NCBI GenBank assembly: GCA_025093555.1 | Contig: JAIWNF010000022.1 | Location: 372,001 to 436,000, forward strand | DNA: 64,000 bases | Source of the DNA: Circinella umbellata | Taxonomy: Eukaryota; Mucoromycota; Mucoromycetes; Mucorales; Lichtheimiaceae | Direction of reading: 5' to 3' | In this document: piece after piece, positions 28,753-39,686 of the stretch | How positions within the stretch are numbered: position 1 is the stretch's first letter | Layout of the letters: each line of letters opens with the position of its first letter | Made by a program: the position numbers and the translations under genes | The notes under the pieces: generated by a model | Database searches by the model: none | What the model saw: only the letters and a program-made list of their open reading frames with translations | Told to the model about the DNA's origin: nothing

Positions 28753-31181
28753 TTATGCACAGTGACATCCATCTTTTTCTGCATTCGTCGCCTTGAGTGT
28801 GCGACTCTTTTTTGAAATTTTCTTTTTGCTTGGTGGAATATCGATACCAGGATTACCCAAAAAGAATCCACTTGGTTTCATATGGAATCCACATGTTTCG
28901 ACAGGCATAACGGGAAAATCTTCCACACGAGGTAAATGAGTCAAACCAAACGTCAACCAAAGCACCACGTCTGTATCACGTATACTTTTGACTTCCTTTG
29001 TCCATTCAGGTAAACCGATCCCAGGTTCACTTTGGCTGCAATAAAATCCACCAGGATACAGTTGTCCATCTTCATAGGGTGTTACCCATATTGTTTTGGT
29101 TGCAAACTGGGCTCTTTCAGTAACAATTGATCCAGGTTTAGGTAACATAGGCGGCGTGTTTAAACTTGAAAGTTTATATCCAACAGGTTTTTTTGTATAT
29201 GGATGAAGTTTCGATTCGTTAACGATTTGCCAAAAACGGGAAGTCTCAGCATTACTACGGACTTGTGCTTCATCGGTTGTATTATAAATTTGATTTGTAG
29301 GCATAAATGCGTTACCCACTGGATTATCAGCATGACCTACTGGGTATGATGCGGGGATAACATCTACCTGCATAACAGAGTTATTGGGACCATCAATCAT
29401 TGGATCAATACGCATCATAAATAAGTGTTGATGATGTTGTCCCACCACTTGAGGGGCAACTATTGAACCATACGGTGTTGGATCCTATATATATATATAA
29501 ACATTGTTTTTTTTTGTTTATCAGCATTGATTAAAATAAAAATAAAAATGTATAAGATTTTAATGGATGTTGAAAAAATTCTATATATATAAATATATAT
29601 CCAAAATACCTCATCTTCTGCTAAAACATGCGTGTTAAGTTCACCTGTTGCCTTGATTTCATACTGGAATGATCCATCTTGATAAAAATAGTAATACAAA
29701 CCATAATCATAGTTGGCAGCTAAATATTCAAATATTTTTAATTTTAAAATCAAATACATAACATATCAAAAGTATATTTATATATAGATTGACAGAGATA
29801 TTTACCAGTGATAATATTAGAAACAACCAAGCGACGCGAACGAACGGAATGAGCTTTTCCGGTTCGATAATCCGTATGTTTAAACAACAAACCTACATCC
29901 TCTTCATGGATACAAATAGCATTATTGATCACTGATGGTTCACCTTTCAGGTTGGAAATCACTCCATCCATATAGTAAATATTCCCTACACAATCACACC
30001 CCAGTTCCAATGAATTAGTCATATTGCCAAGACCGTATTCACCGACATCAAAAGCCATCTTGTGATTATAAGGTTCATATGGATTTGCATAAGGGACAAC
30101 CATTTCAGATAATGACATGCGATAAAACAGAGGTCGTTTTTCATCACCATCTTGGTAAGTCACATTGCTGATAATGACACCTTCACGATAATTGAATCCA
30201 ATGTGCATGTGCCATTTTTGCCATTCTAGTATATGGTTGTTTTTGACTGTAAAGCTAACACCTTCAGGTTGTGTGATTTCAATAGGCTTAATATCCGTAC
30301 GTAATTTACCCTGGCCTAAATGTTCGGGTAAAAAATGATGATTGGTCATAGGGATGGTGGCACGCTCATACTTGCTATTGCGAGGCTTTGAACGAACAAT
30401 TTCGATCACCTCTTGAGCATTCACATCTATCAACCATGGGCAAATAAAAAATATAAGTCGTTTATGCTATATGTAAACAAGTAACTTGGATATTTATATA
30501 TTTTACATATATATATTCTAAGTCCACATACCAAAAATTACTGTGAAGTCCAAAGGATGAGCATATTGATTATCATCCTCTGAGGTACGATAATACCTGA
30601 GAAAAAAAAACGTTAGTACCAGCATTGCAAACGTTATCATATAAATGGAAAGACTGGTTTATCCTGTTTACATACATTAAACCTTGCATTATCCGTCGTT
30701 TATCTTGTTTAGGCTCTTTTGGGTTAGCATAATAATATCCAACAGCCCATGGATCAACATAAACAGCCGACATGTCAGTAATCCCCAATTCATGACATTC
30801 TTTAACAACTTTTTCATCCTTAATCATGATCTGCTCGGCCTCAAGCATTTCTTCAGGATGTTGAGTAGGCTGAACACCTTGTAGTTTTTCCCATTTTGTA
30901 ATAGAACCTTGAGTCAGTGAAACAATGATTTCATTAACAACACCAGAGGGTCGGTCAATTAAAATAACAAGAGCTTCGCGGTCGGGTGGATTCAAAACAC
31001 TGCTGTTGATATCTTGTAGATAAGCCAAAACTTGTTTTTTAGGTGGTTCTTTGAGTACAACAGAACTAAAGATATATTTGGTATTTTCGTTCTCACGCGC
31101 TTTACGAACGATAGATGCAACAGCATGAAACTCTTCAACAGACAGAGGATCCAAAGGATGCGGATTTTGTTCAATAACCAT
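28753..31181 (-). CDS. Copper amine oxidase (primary amine oxidase)
   Basis: Oxidises primary amines to aldehyde, ammonia and H2O2 with copper and the self-made cofactor TPQ, letting fungi use amines as nitrogen source. Exons 31181-30676, 30596-30532, 30429-29806, 29719-29610 and 29484-28753 give 678 aa, the normal length. The TPQ precursor is Tyr402 in AANYDYG (codon 29711-29709). The catalytic base is Asp317 in AFDVGEYGLG. Copper ligands are His453 and His455 (GQHHQHLF) and His618 (THLPRVEDFPVMP). No signal peptide is seen. The C-terminus ends HCA, not a standard PTS1, so location is open. Substrate specificity cannot be read from the sequence. Confidence 0.95.
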
Positions 31182-31671
31182 TATATTACAAACTCACTTT
31201 TTTTTGTTTGAGAGATACGTAATAGAAATTAGAAGAGAAGTAAAAAAAAAAAGTAGGAAAGAGAAATACACAAAAATAGAATAGTACTAACGGTATTTTA
31301 TCAGCAGCTGGATGTTTTATCTATGGGATAACTTTTGTGTGTGTTGATTTTATTATAAGTCATATGATACGTTACTGTGTTGTTTACATGTCTGCTTTTT
31401 TTTCTTCAAATAAATAAAGCGGCATAAAAGTTCATGTGTCAGATGTGTTTGGGTTTTAATTACATGACAGATGTAGAATATGTACATATGCGCTAATGAG
31501 TAACTGTTACTATTTTACTGCTGCACTATGATAAGTACAGTTTACCATGCACTAGGTACTAAATGGTGTTCACATCAAGTGAATTTTAAGTATCGTATGT
31601 TAAGTATGAAGAGAGTTTATCATTATTTTTGTAAACATTTTTTTTTGAAGTCATGCTAGTTGCTATCATAT

Positions 31672-31705
<34 letters not shown>

Positions 31706-31943
31706 AGTTTGTACTTTTTCTTATCATAAATATTAAAAGGACGCGAATCAGCATTATTTGATAATACATGTTGTACAGGACTGGGATGATAAATAGTGGT
31801 AATTGTATATCATATCACAAGGATACGTTTTATGGTCTAGATCTTTTGTCTGTATGCAAATATACATTTATTGTTGCCACAGTTACATAATACACATCAA
31901 TAAAAAAAATAGCTGGGCGAACAAGAAGGTATAAATACAAGCC
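31182..31943. other. Promoter side of the amine oxidase gene
   Basis: AT-rich spacer between two minus-strand genes, with an AT dinucleotide tract at about 31675-31703. No gene seen. Confidence 0.4.
31675..31703. repeat. (AT)n microsatellite
   Basis: About 14 AT units in the spacer between the amine oxidase and phosphatase genes. Confidence 0.85.
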
Positions 31944-32664
31944 TTAGTTTAAACCCAATGATTTGAGTAATCCTTCACTAGCTCTTGTTACTTGCTTAAA
32001 GTTACGTTCAAATCCATCATTTCCACCATAATAAGGATCACGAATAATTGTTTCACCTTCTGGATCATATTCTCCAAATAATTTAACTGTTGCCTTACTT
32101 CCAGCAGGTTGCATTTCCTAAAAACCAAATTAACAATTATTATCTCTTTATATTTGTCCAATGACATCATTTTTTTTTACCTGAAGATCAGCCAAATTCG
32201 ATGAATCCATACACAAAACATAATCAAATTTGTTAAAGTCGCCCTTGGTGACTTGGCGTGCACGAGAATTCACAGGTACACCATGTTGTTTACATGTGCG
32301 TGCACTACGAGAATCTGGCGTATTTCCAACCTAATTTTTATAATTATGTATATCAGGAAAACAAAAATAAAATAAAAACAGTTATGCAACGCCCATTTTT
32401 CTGAAAAGAAACAAAATAGTTACGTGGTAGCTTGCAGTGCCTGCTGAATCAATGATACCGAAACGATCGTCGAGATTCTTTTGCTTTACTGTATGAGCAA
32501 ATACAGCTTCCGCCATGGGAGATCTGCAAATGTTGCCTACACAAAACGACACATACACACATAAAAAAGTTTATTAGAACGTTGGGTTGTTTATAAACAA
32601 TTCAATTTAATTGAATGTAAGTACCTAAGCAAACGAATAAAACATTGATAGGCTCGTTTTTCAT
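31944..32664 (-). CDS. Low-molecular-weight protein tyrosine phosphatase
   Basis: Cytosolic phosphatase using a Cys nucleophile. Four exons: 32664-32625, 32536-32424, 32330-32181 and 32117-31944. With the ATG at 32664 the protein is 158 aa, the family standard. The P-loop C-x5-R is Cys12-Arg18 (VCLGNICRSPMAEAVF), and the general acid is Asp128 in RDPYYGG. The reading frame stays open upstream to an ATG at 32787, which would add 41 residues. That extension has no family match, so I prefer the shorter start. Yeast LTP1 and fission yeast stp1 are homologues. The biological substrate is unknown. Confidence 0.93.
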
Positions 32665-32787
32665 TTGTACTATTTTTTCAAAAGATTCAGTAAGCCGAAT
32701 AATACCTTTCTCTATTCTGCTGTTAAATACTGTTAAAACGAAGTTCAAGTCACACAAGACTGGAGTCACTTGTGCTACTTGTTTCAT

Positions 32788-33682
32788 TGCATATTGAGTA
32801 TTGCACTATGACATAATGTCATAAATTAATTCAAATACTCGTCATTATCATTCTCTATAATAAAGATATGATCCCATGTATATTATCAACATAGCGCATT
32901 GAAATACTTGGTTCGGTATATGGGACACTTCCACCAAAATTATTGTACAGTACTATTAAATTTCCCATAACTTGTCTATAACAATTTTCATGATATACAC
33001 AAAATAAGATCCAATTTAGGTTGAAGGTTTAGAAAATAAATAAACAAAGATTTTCATACTGTACACAAGATGCTTCAAAGCTTGAAAGGAGGTATCCATT
33101 AAAAGATGAAGTGTTATACATACATATTTTATCTATCTACATAATCATGAATGATAATTGTAAATGAGGTAAAGCTTATGATTTTGAACGCTTAAGGTAC
33201 ACATGATCTTTGAATAATATAAAGTTCAAAAAATTAAAGCCATAACTTCACAATGCTTCTTTGATTCTTGTGTATCACTATCGACCTCCTAACCATCATA
33301 CAGTATAACAACCATTTGTATAACATAGGGGACAATTTTGCTTGACAGCCTGACGACAACAAAGAAGCAGGTAGATCAAACTTAAGCCAGAATTTAACAA
33401 GTAGGAAAAGAACACACAGATTATTCAATATATAGTAAACATTTAAAAAATCCTTCTTTGCGCCTAGTATACTACCTTTATACTAAAGCAATTCATATTA
33501 TAACGTTCATCCAATAGCCATCTCCTCGTTGCTCGAAATTCATCCTGCTGCCCGTGAATTAGAGGCGAAAATATATTAAAAAGATATCTTCATATATGTA
33601 TTTATTCACATGAAGCATCAAAACTACTCTTTTTTTATTATTATATAATTTATAGTAAGTTATAAAAGCGATTTTTGACATT
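32788..33682. other. Intergenic, AT-rich
   Basis: Spacer between two minus-strand genes (phosphatase promoter side, GT15 gene 3' side). Small open frames show no motif. Nothing else seen. Confidence 0.4.
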
Positions 33683-35172
33683 TCATTGAAGCTTAAAGAA
33701 CTCTGGTAAGCAACTGAGTGGATCAGTATCAAAATTATTTTCTGCTCGACAACTGCATTTCAACCATTGTGATTTGTCATGTGGGCAATGTGTTAAATTA
33801 TAGGATGCTTTATAACCAATGTCTTCCCAAAAGTGGATATCCTTTTTTTCAAGAAATAGACCAGCAGCAATAGATTGAATGATAGAATCACTCCTATGTT
33901 ATATATAGATTAATATATCATATATGCTATTATGTGTATATTCTTTCTCTTCTATATTTTTTCTCTCAACTGACAGAGTGTCTTCTTCATCAATCCAATC
34001 ATTCTGCGAATTACATCTTTCATTTTTTAGCTTACCATCGTTCGTAAAATATACCGTTTTCATTATCGATATAATCAAAAAAATTGCGATATTTCTCACT
34101 TTTAAAGAAGCTCAGATCAGCGATCTAATATGTGTTTCATTTACTTGTAGTTAATTAAGAAATGTTCAAAATCATAAATATAACGTCATAAAAAAAGAAA
34201 ATCATATATCTCTTATATTCACCTGAAAGCTACTCGAAAATGAACATTTTGTACAGTTGCCATTTTCCTCACTTTGTATTAATTGTTTCAAATTGGTGTT
34301 CGGAATTTGTGAATTATTCTTTAAGTACCCACTTAAAGAATCGCAAAGTGTTGGCATAGACTCAAATGGTTCATAAGATGCAATTGAAAATGACAGTTTG
34401 ATATTATTATCGTACATGCGCTGAAATGGATCTAATATGATAGGACATGTATATTCAGTTCCTGGGTCAAATCGCCAATAATAATCAAGGTCTTTTACTG
34501 CAGGATGTCTAAAAAGTAAAATAACTTCAATATCATTTCGGATTTACAAGCTCCTCTCCCATCCCATCCACTCCCCTCCCTTTTTTTTTGGTCAAATTTA
34601 CTATACCTGAAGATTAATCCTCCCATGAAACGTGCTCTAAACCGATAATCTTGATCATCACCGAATATAACCATATCCTTTAACTTTTTCTTTGCCATAT
34701 TAGCAAGATTTCGATCAGTATTATTTGCGTAGCCATACATATATTTATCCAATTCATGAAATGCAACATCCCCTTTTGTCAATGAAGATATCAACTCTTT
34801 GTATTCTGTTTCTAAAAGTTTGGGTGAAAAAATGATGTACGGATAATTATAATGTCGATTGAAGTTATCTTCAAGATCGCGCATAGTGCGTCTTAACTTC
34901 GCAACAGAAGCGTGATTACTTTCAACTAATGCAACAAATGCGGCATTATATTGGCTGTTGTTAGAATAATGGATTGTTGAAGGAGGAATATATGACCATT
35001 GATTGTGATAGGTTGGAATATAGTTGAAAAACGGTAAAATAATAGGAACTGTACGAAAAAGGGAAGCGTTAAATAATATTATGGTGATTGTACTGACTAA
35101 TAGAACAGCAAGAATTAAAGGTGCACGCTGAATCAACCTTCGTCTTGAAATGTACCAAGAATATTGAGCCAT
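33683..35172 (-). CDS. KRE2/MNT1-family alpha-1,2-mannosyltransferase-like protein (GT15), divergent
   Basis: Golgi type II membrane protein family that adds mannose to O- and N-linked glycans. Exons 35172-34607, 34508-34223, 34124-34036 and 33893-33683 give 383 aa. A short cytosolic tail, one membrane anchor (about residues 17-36) and a stem are followed by the GT15 domain. This domain includes NAAFVALVESNHASVAKLRRTMRDLEDNFN, DYRFRARFMGGLIFRH, YYWRFDPGTEYTCPI and WEDIGYKASYNLTHCPHDK. The usual catalytic block CHFWSNFEIADL reads CSFSSSFQIADL here. Gln284 replaces the Glu proposed as the catalytic nucleophile, and the block lies at an exon border. The protein may be inactive or changed. It is divergent from the H+-ATPase gene across about 0.8 kb. 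Confidence 0.88.
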
Positions 35173-35983
35173 CTATTTAGTCTATTTTCATACAAAACAG
35201 AAAACACTGCATGTCATTTAGGGCCGTTTTTTTGTCAATACTCAAATAGTCTATCCTGCGGAGGCATTTTTGGGCGTGAAAAGATAGACAATCGTGCTAG
35301 TCAGTTTAAATTTCTTTTCTGTTTTATAAGAAAGGGGAAGGGGCTGCTCTTGAGTTTGGCCTTTCCTCTCCCTAGAAACTGCTGGCTTATTTTATTATAG
35401 AAATATGAGGCTTTTTTTATGCGGTAACCATTAAGTAACACAATAATGCGCGCTACGACCTGGATTTTTTTTTTTTGATTCTTGGGAAAAGCATAGGGCT
35501 ACTATTATCTTATCAAATCGTGAGAATAGCAACTCAAGGTAAATATCATTTCAATCTTGCCAGCTTGATTACTCTTATACTTTTTTTTATATCTGTCAAG
35601 TTACTGATATGACACATAACAGTACAGATACAAATGAGTAAGAAAAAAAGACTTCGAAGACAAATGTTGTATCATTCTATATAAAAAAAGAAGACGGCAT
35701 TTTAGAGGCGCAGAAATACAAGCAAAGAGAGGGACACAAGACACACACAGCCACGGCACAAGACACTTTCAAGGCTGGAACAAGGTGTTACCATCCAAAG
35801 CCCTTTACATACAACTTTAAAGCCTTCCTTTTTTTAGCCGCATCAACACGTCACGAAGGTGTATACTGCAACCATTTTTTTTATTCTTTTATTTTTTTTA
35901 TCCGTCCTGTTATTTACTTTTAACTCCTTTTTTTATATTCTGTACTTTTTATTTTCAATAAACATAAAAGTTCGGGTAAAATA
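35173..35983. other. Divergent promoter region, GT15 gene and H+-ATPase
   Basis: About 0.8 kb between divergent starts. The right half (35830-35970) is strongly pyrimidine/T-rich, as expected for a highly expressed fungal promoter and leader of the ATPase. No gene seen. Confidence 0.5.
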
Positions 35984-38900
35984 ATGCCTCCCGAAAATAT
36001 TTCTCAGAAAGGCAATACTAATGTTGAAGAGGATTATGGAGAGGCTACACCATTAACTACACCACCAGGAGAAACACGACATTTCCCTGACGAGATTCCT
36101 GCACATCTCGAAGCATATCTACAAACCCCGCCAACTCAAGGTCTTCTGGAAGATCAAGTTGCCGATAGACAGGCACGTTTTGGACGTAACGAATTTAAAG
36201 AAAAAAAGAGAAATAAGTTATTACATTTTCTTTCGTTTTGTAAGTTTTCGCTTTTTGTTGCAACTATAAAAAAAGGGTGATTGTTATTTTTGATGAGAGA
36301 TAAAAAAAAAAAGATTACTAAATTTGGTAAGGTGTGTTATATTTTTAGTTACAGGACCGATATCCTATCTCATGGAAGTCTCCGTGATCCTTACTGCAGT
36401 AACTCAAGATTGGGTTGACTTTGGAATCATTTTGGGCCTTTTGATTGCCAATGCAGTAATTGGATATATTGAAGAAGCACGCGCTGATTCTGCTGTAGCT
36501 GCCTTAAAAAGTTCATTGGCCATGACATCACGGTGTTATCGCTCTGGGCGACTTGTAGAGATTAAATCTTCTGAGTTGGTTGTAGGTGATATCCTTGCTT
36601 TACGTCTTGGCGATATCGTACCTGCAGATGCCAAACTTCTAGGATTAGATAGTACAGGTGCTCAGGCTCAAACAGATTTACAAGTGGACCAAAGTGCATT
36701 AACGGGTGAATCATTACCTGTCAAGAAACGACAGGGCGATTTGGTTTATTCCTCTTGTGTTGTTAAACAAGGACAACAATTAGCCATTGTTGTCCGTACA
36801 GGATCTGATACATTTATTGGACGTGCAGCCAATTTGATTAATGTCACGACGACACCAGGACATTTTCAAAGAGTTATCAATTATATTGGTAATTTTTTGA
36901 TTATTATTACGTTGATTCTAGTGATTGTGCTTTTTATCTATGATATTGTCGAATTGAGAATTTTAAATGGTGGAGTTACTGGCCAAGATGTATTAAATAC
37001 ACTGAAAGAAGTCGTAGTCATCACAATCGCAGCGTAAGTTTAACTTTTATTTTTGAACTAAAAATCTACTATCATTACTATTTAAATTTTCAAAGCTAAA
37101 ATACATATATTAACTTTGTTGTTCTTGGTAATTTTACTATAGTATTCCAGTCGGGTTGCCAACCGTTATGTCTGTCACTATGGCAGTTGGAGCCAAGGAG
37201 TTAGCTAGACGTCAAGTGATTGTTAAACGATTAGCAGCGGTAGAAGAGTTATCTGCCATTTCAATATTATGTACCGATAAAACTGGCACACTCACATTAA
37301 ACGAACTGACCTTTGATGAACCTTATGTATCTCCACAGTACAGCAAAGATGACGTTCTTTTATATGCATATCTTGCTTCTGAATCTGGAGCACAAGATCC
37401 AATCGAAACTGCTGTTCGTTCTGCCGCCATAAAACTTCATCCAAATGTAGATGATGTTCAAGGTGTATTGGGTTACACAGTATCAGAATTCATACCTTTC
37501 AACCCGGTTGATAAGATGTCATTTGCCACTGTAGAAGAATTAGGAACCCGCAAAAAGTTCAAAGTAGCTAAAGGTGCACCTCAAGTGATTTTTGGATTGA
37601 TTCAAGGCGGCGATGGACAAGCAGAAGAAGCTGTAACGACGTTTGCTCATCGTGGACTGAGATCTCTCGGAGTAGCACGTACACAGAAAGGAATGGATGG
37701 TTGGGAGCTTGTCGGATTAATGACATTGATTGATCCACCAAGGCCTGATTCAGCAATGACGATTAGTGAATGTGAGCATTATGGTTTATCGGTTAAGATG
37801 ATTACAGGTGATCAATCAACAATTGCTCAGGAAGTAGCTGCACGACTGGGTATGGGAACTCTTATTTTTGATGCAGATCATTTGGTCGATCCCAGCAAAT
37901 CTGAAGAAGAAGTAACGGATGATTGTATTCGTGCAGATGGTTTTGCTAGAGTTATTCCCGGTATGCAGACGTATTTTTATAAAGCAAGTTCGTAATAATA
38001 TCACAAAAAAAGAGATACTTATAAATATTTATGAATAACAACAATAGAACATAAATATCAAGTTGTCGAACGACTACAGAATCGTGGATATTTTGTCGCT
38101 ATGACGGGAGATGGTGTCAATGATGCTCCTGCATTGAAAAAGGTGAATAATATACTAGAGTGAAGAATTCAGTAAGGTTTTTTGTTACTAATCAGGGAGC
38201 ACTATTTTAACATAAAGGCAGATGTTGGTATTGCTGTTCACGGTAGTACAGATGCAGCTCGATCTGCTTCTGATATTGTACTCATGTCCTCCGGATTATC
38301 GCCCATTATTGAAGCCATCAAAATGTCTCGTATAATCTTCCAACGCTTACGTTCTTATGCATTTTATCGTATTACATCCACAATCCACTTCTTGATATTT
38401 ATTTTTATTGTCACTATCGTTGAGGATTGGCAAATGCCACCTATTCTACTTATTCTTGTTTCTGTACTCAACGATGCAGCTACATTAATTATGGCACTAG
38501 ATAACGTACAAATTTCACCATTACCAGAAACGTGGAAACTTGGTCGACTTGTGTTTTTATCTTGTATGCTTGCTGTTTTCTTATCCTTATTTTCTTTCGC
38601 CCATTTCTATATATCCAAGAATATACTCGATGTTGAGGCACCAGAACTTGCTACCATCATGTATCTACATATATCCTCCGGTAAGTTTGTTATTATTATT
38701 ATTTTGGCATTATTGAATATGATAAATGAAAGAGAAATAACATGATGTTGAAAATCTTTTTATCTAATCTGTATAATGTCTGTCTGTTTGGTATAAATAG
38801 CTCCACATTTTGTCATTTTTTCAACCCGCATTGAAACATTTTGTTGGAAAAACATTCCAGCTTGGCCATTTACAGCTGTTGTATTGGGTACACAAGTGAT

Positions 38901-39234
38901 TGCTTTGGTTCTCTCAGTTTATGGATTTTTTGGATATGATGAAAATATTGGTACTATTGGATGGTCACGTGGATTGATAATTCTAGCCATTTCGTTAGCC
39001 ACTTTCCTGTTGTTGGATGTTGCCAAAGTTCTCATGATTTATATATGGGATAAATATTTAGACAAACGTACTAGCTCATCAGTTGGAAAAAGAGGAAGTA
39101 TGTTACCTTGGCGACGTAAACAAAAATTAGGTGACCGTGCGCAAGAATTTCAAAAAAGGCATGAGCTTCATTCTCGTGCTGGGTATGACAGAGCATTAAG
39201 AAGAGAAAGCGTTTCTTCTGTTCAGTCTTATTAG
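35984..39234 (+). CDS. PMA1: Plasma-membrane H+-ATPase (P-type, PMA1 family)
   Basis: Pumps protons out of the cell using ATP and sets the membrane potential for nutrient uptake. Exons 35984-36239, 36349-37033, 37143-37960, 38048-38142, 38218-38680 and 38801-39234 give 916 aa, the fungal PMA1 size. The order of parts is a cytosolic N-tail, TM1-2 ([15 protein letters not shown]), the actuator motif LTGES, and TM4 with [11 protein letters not shown]. Asp359 in CTDKTGTLT is the phosphorylated residue. MITGDQ and [22 protein letters not shown] follow, then TM5-10. The C-terminal tail is basic then Ser-rich ([11 protein letters not shown]), where kinases regulate the family. The first ATG gives the standard acidic N-terminus. 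Fungi often have paralogues, so 'main' pump status is inferred. Confidence 0.95.
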
Positions 39235-39686
39235 AAAAATTTTTACCTCTCTCCTCATATTCTTTCCCGTGTAAATTACCTGTTTTCTATTGGGTTTTCC
39301 CTTACTTTCTTTTTTCTTTTCGGGTAATTATTGTATAAAATGATTTTCTGTATATATTATTAGTATTATTATATCTCATTCTTATTAGTATCTATTATAA
39401 ATATATAAAACGATTGTTGATACTTTCTCATCTTCTTTTGCTCTTTTGGTTTACACTTGAGTGCATTAGACAATTTGGACTACGATCACCATTTTTATAT
39501 AAATATTATTGAGTTATATATAAATCTACTATAATAATCTAATTTTTGTTTCATTTACATTTTTTCATACGTACTACTACTGCTAGAACTATTAATATGC
39601 TGTACAGATTTTCTGATTATCAATTATTATTAACTAATGGTTTATTACGCTCTAGGTGATTGATCTGTCAAATCTGCTTTGTCTTT
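39235..39686. other. Convergent intergenic region
   Basis: AT-rich 3' flanks of the H+-ATPase gene (+) and the ECH-fold gene (-). No gene seen. Confidence 0.4.

Noticed and set aside
32665..32787. N-terminal extension of the tyrosine phosphatase
   Set aside because: The frame is open, but the added 41 residues have no family match, while the 32664 start gives the standard 158 aa.
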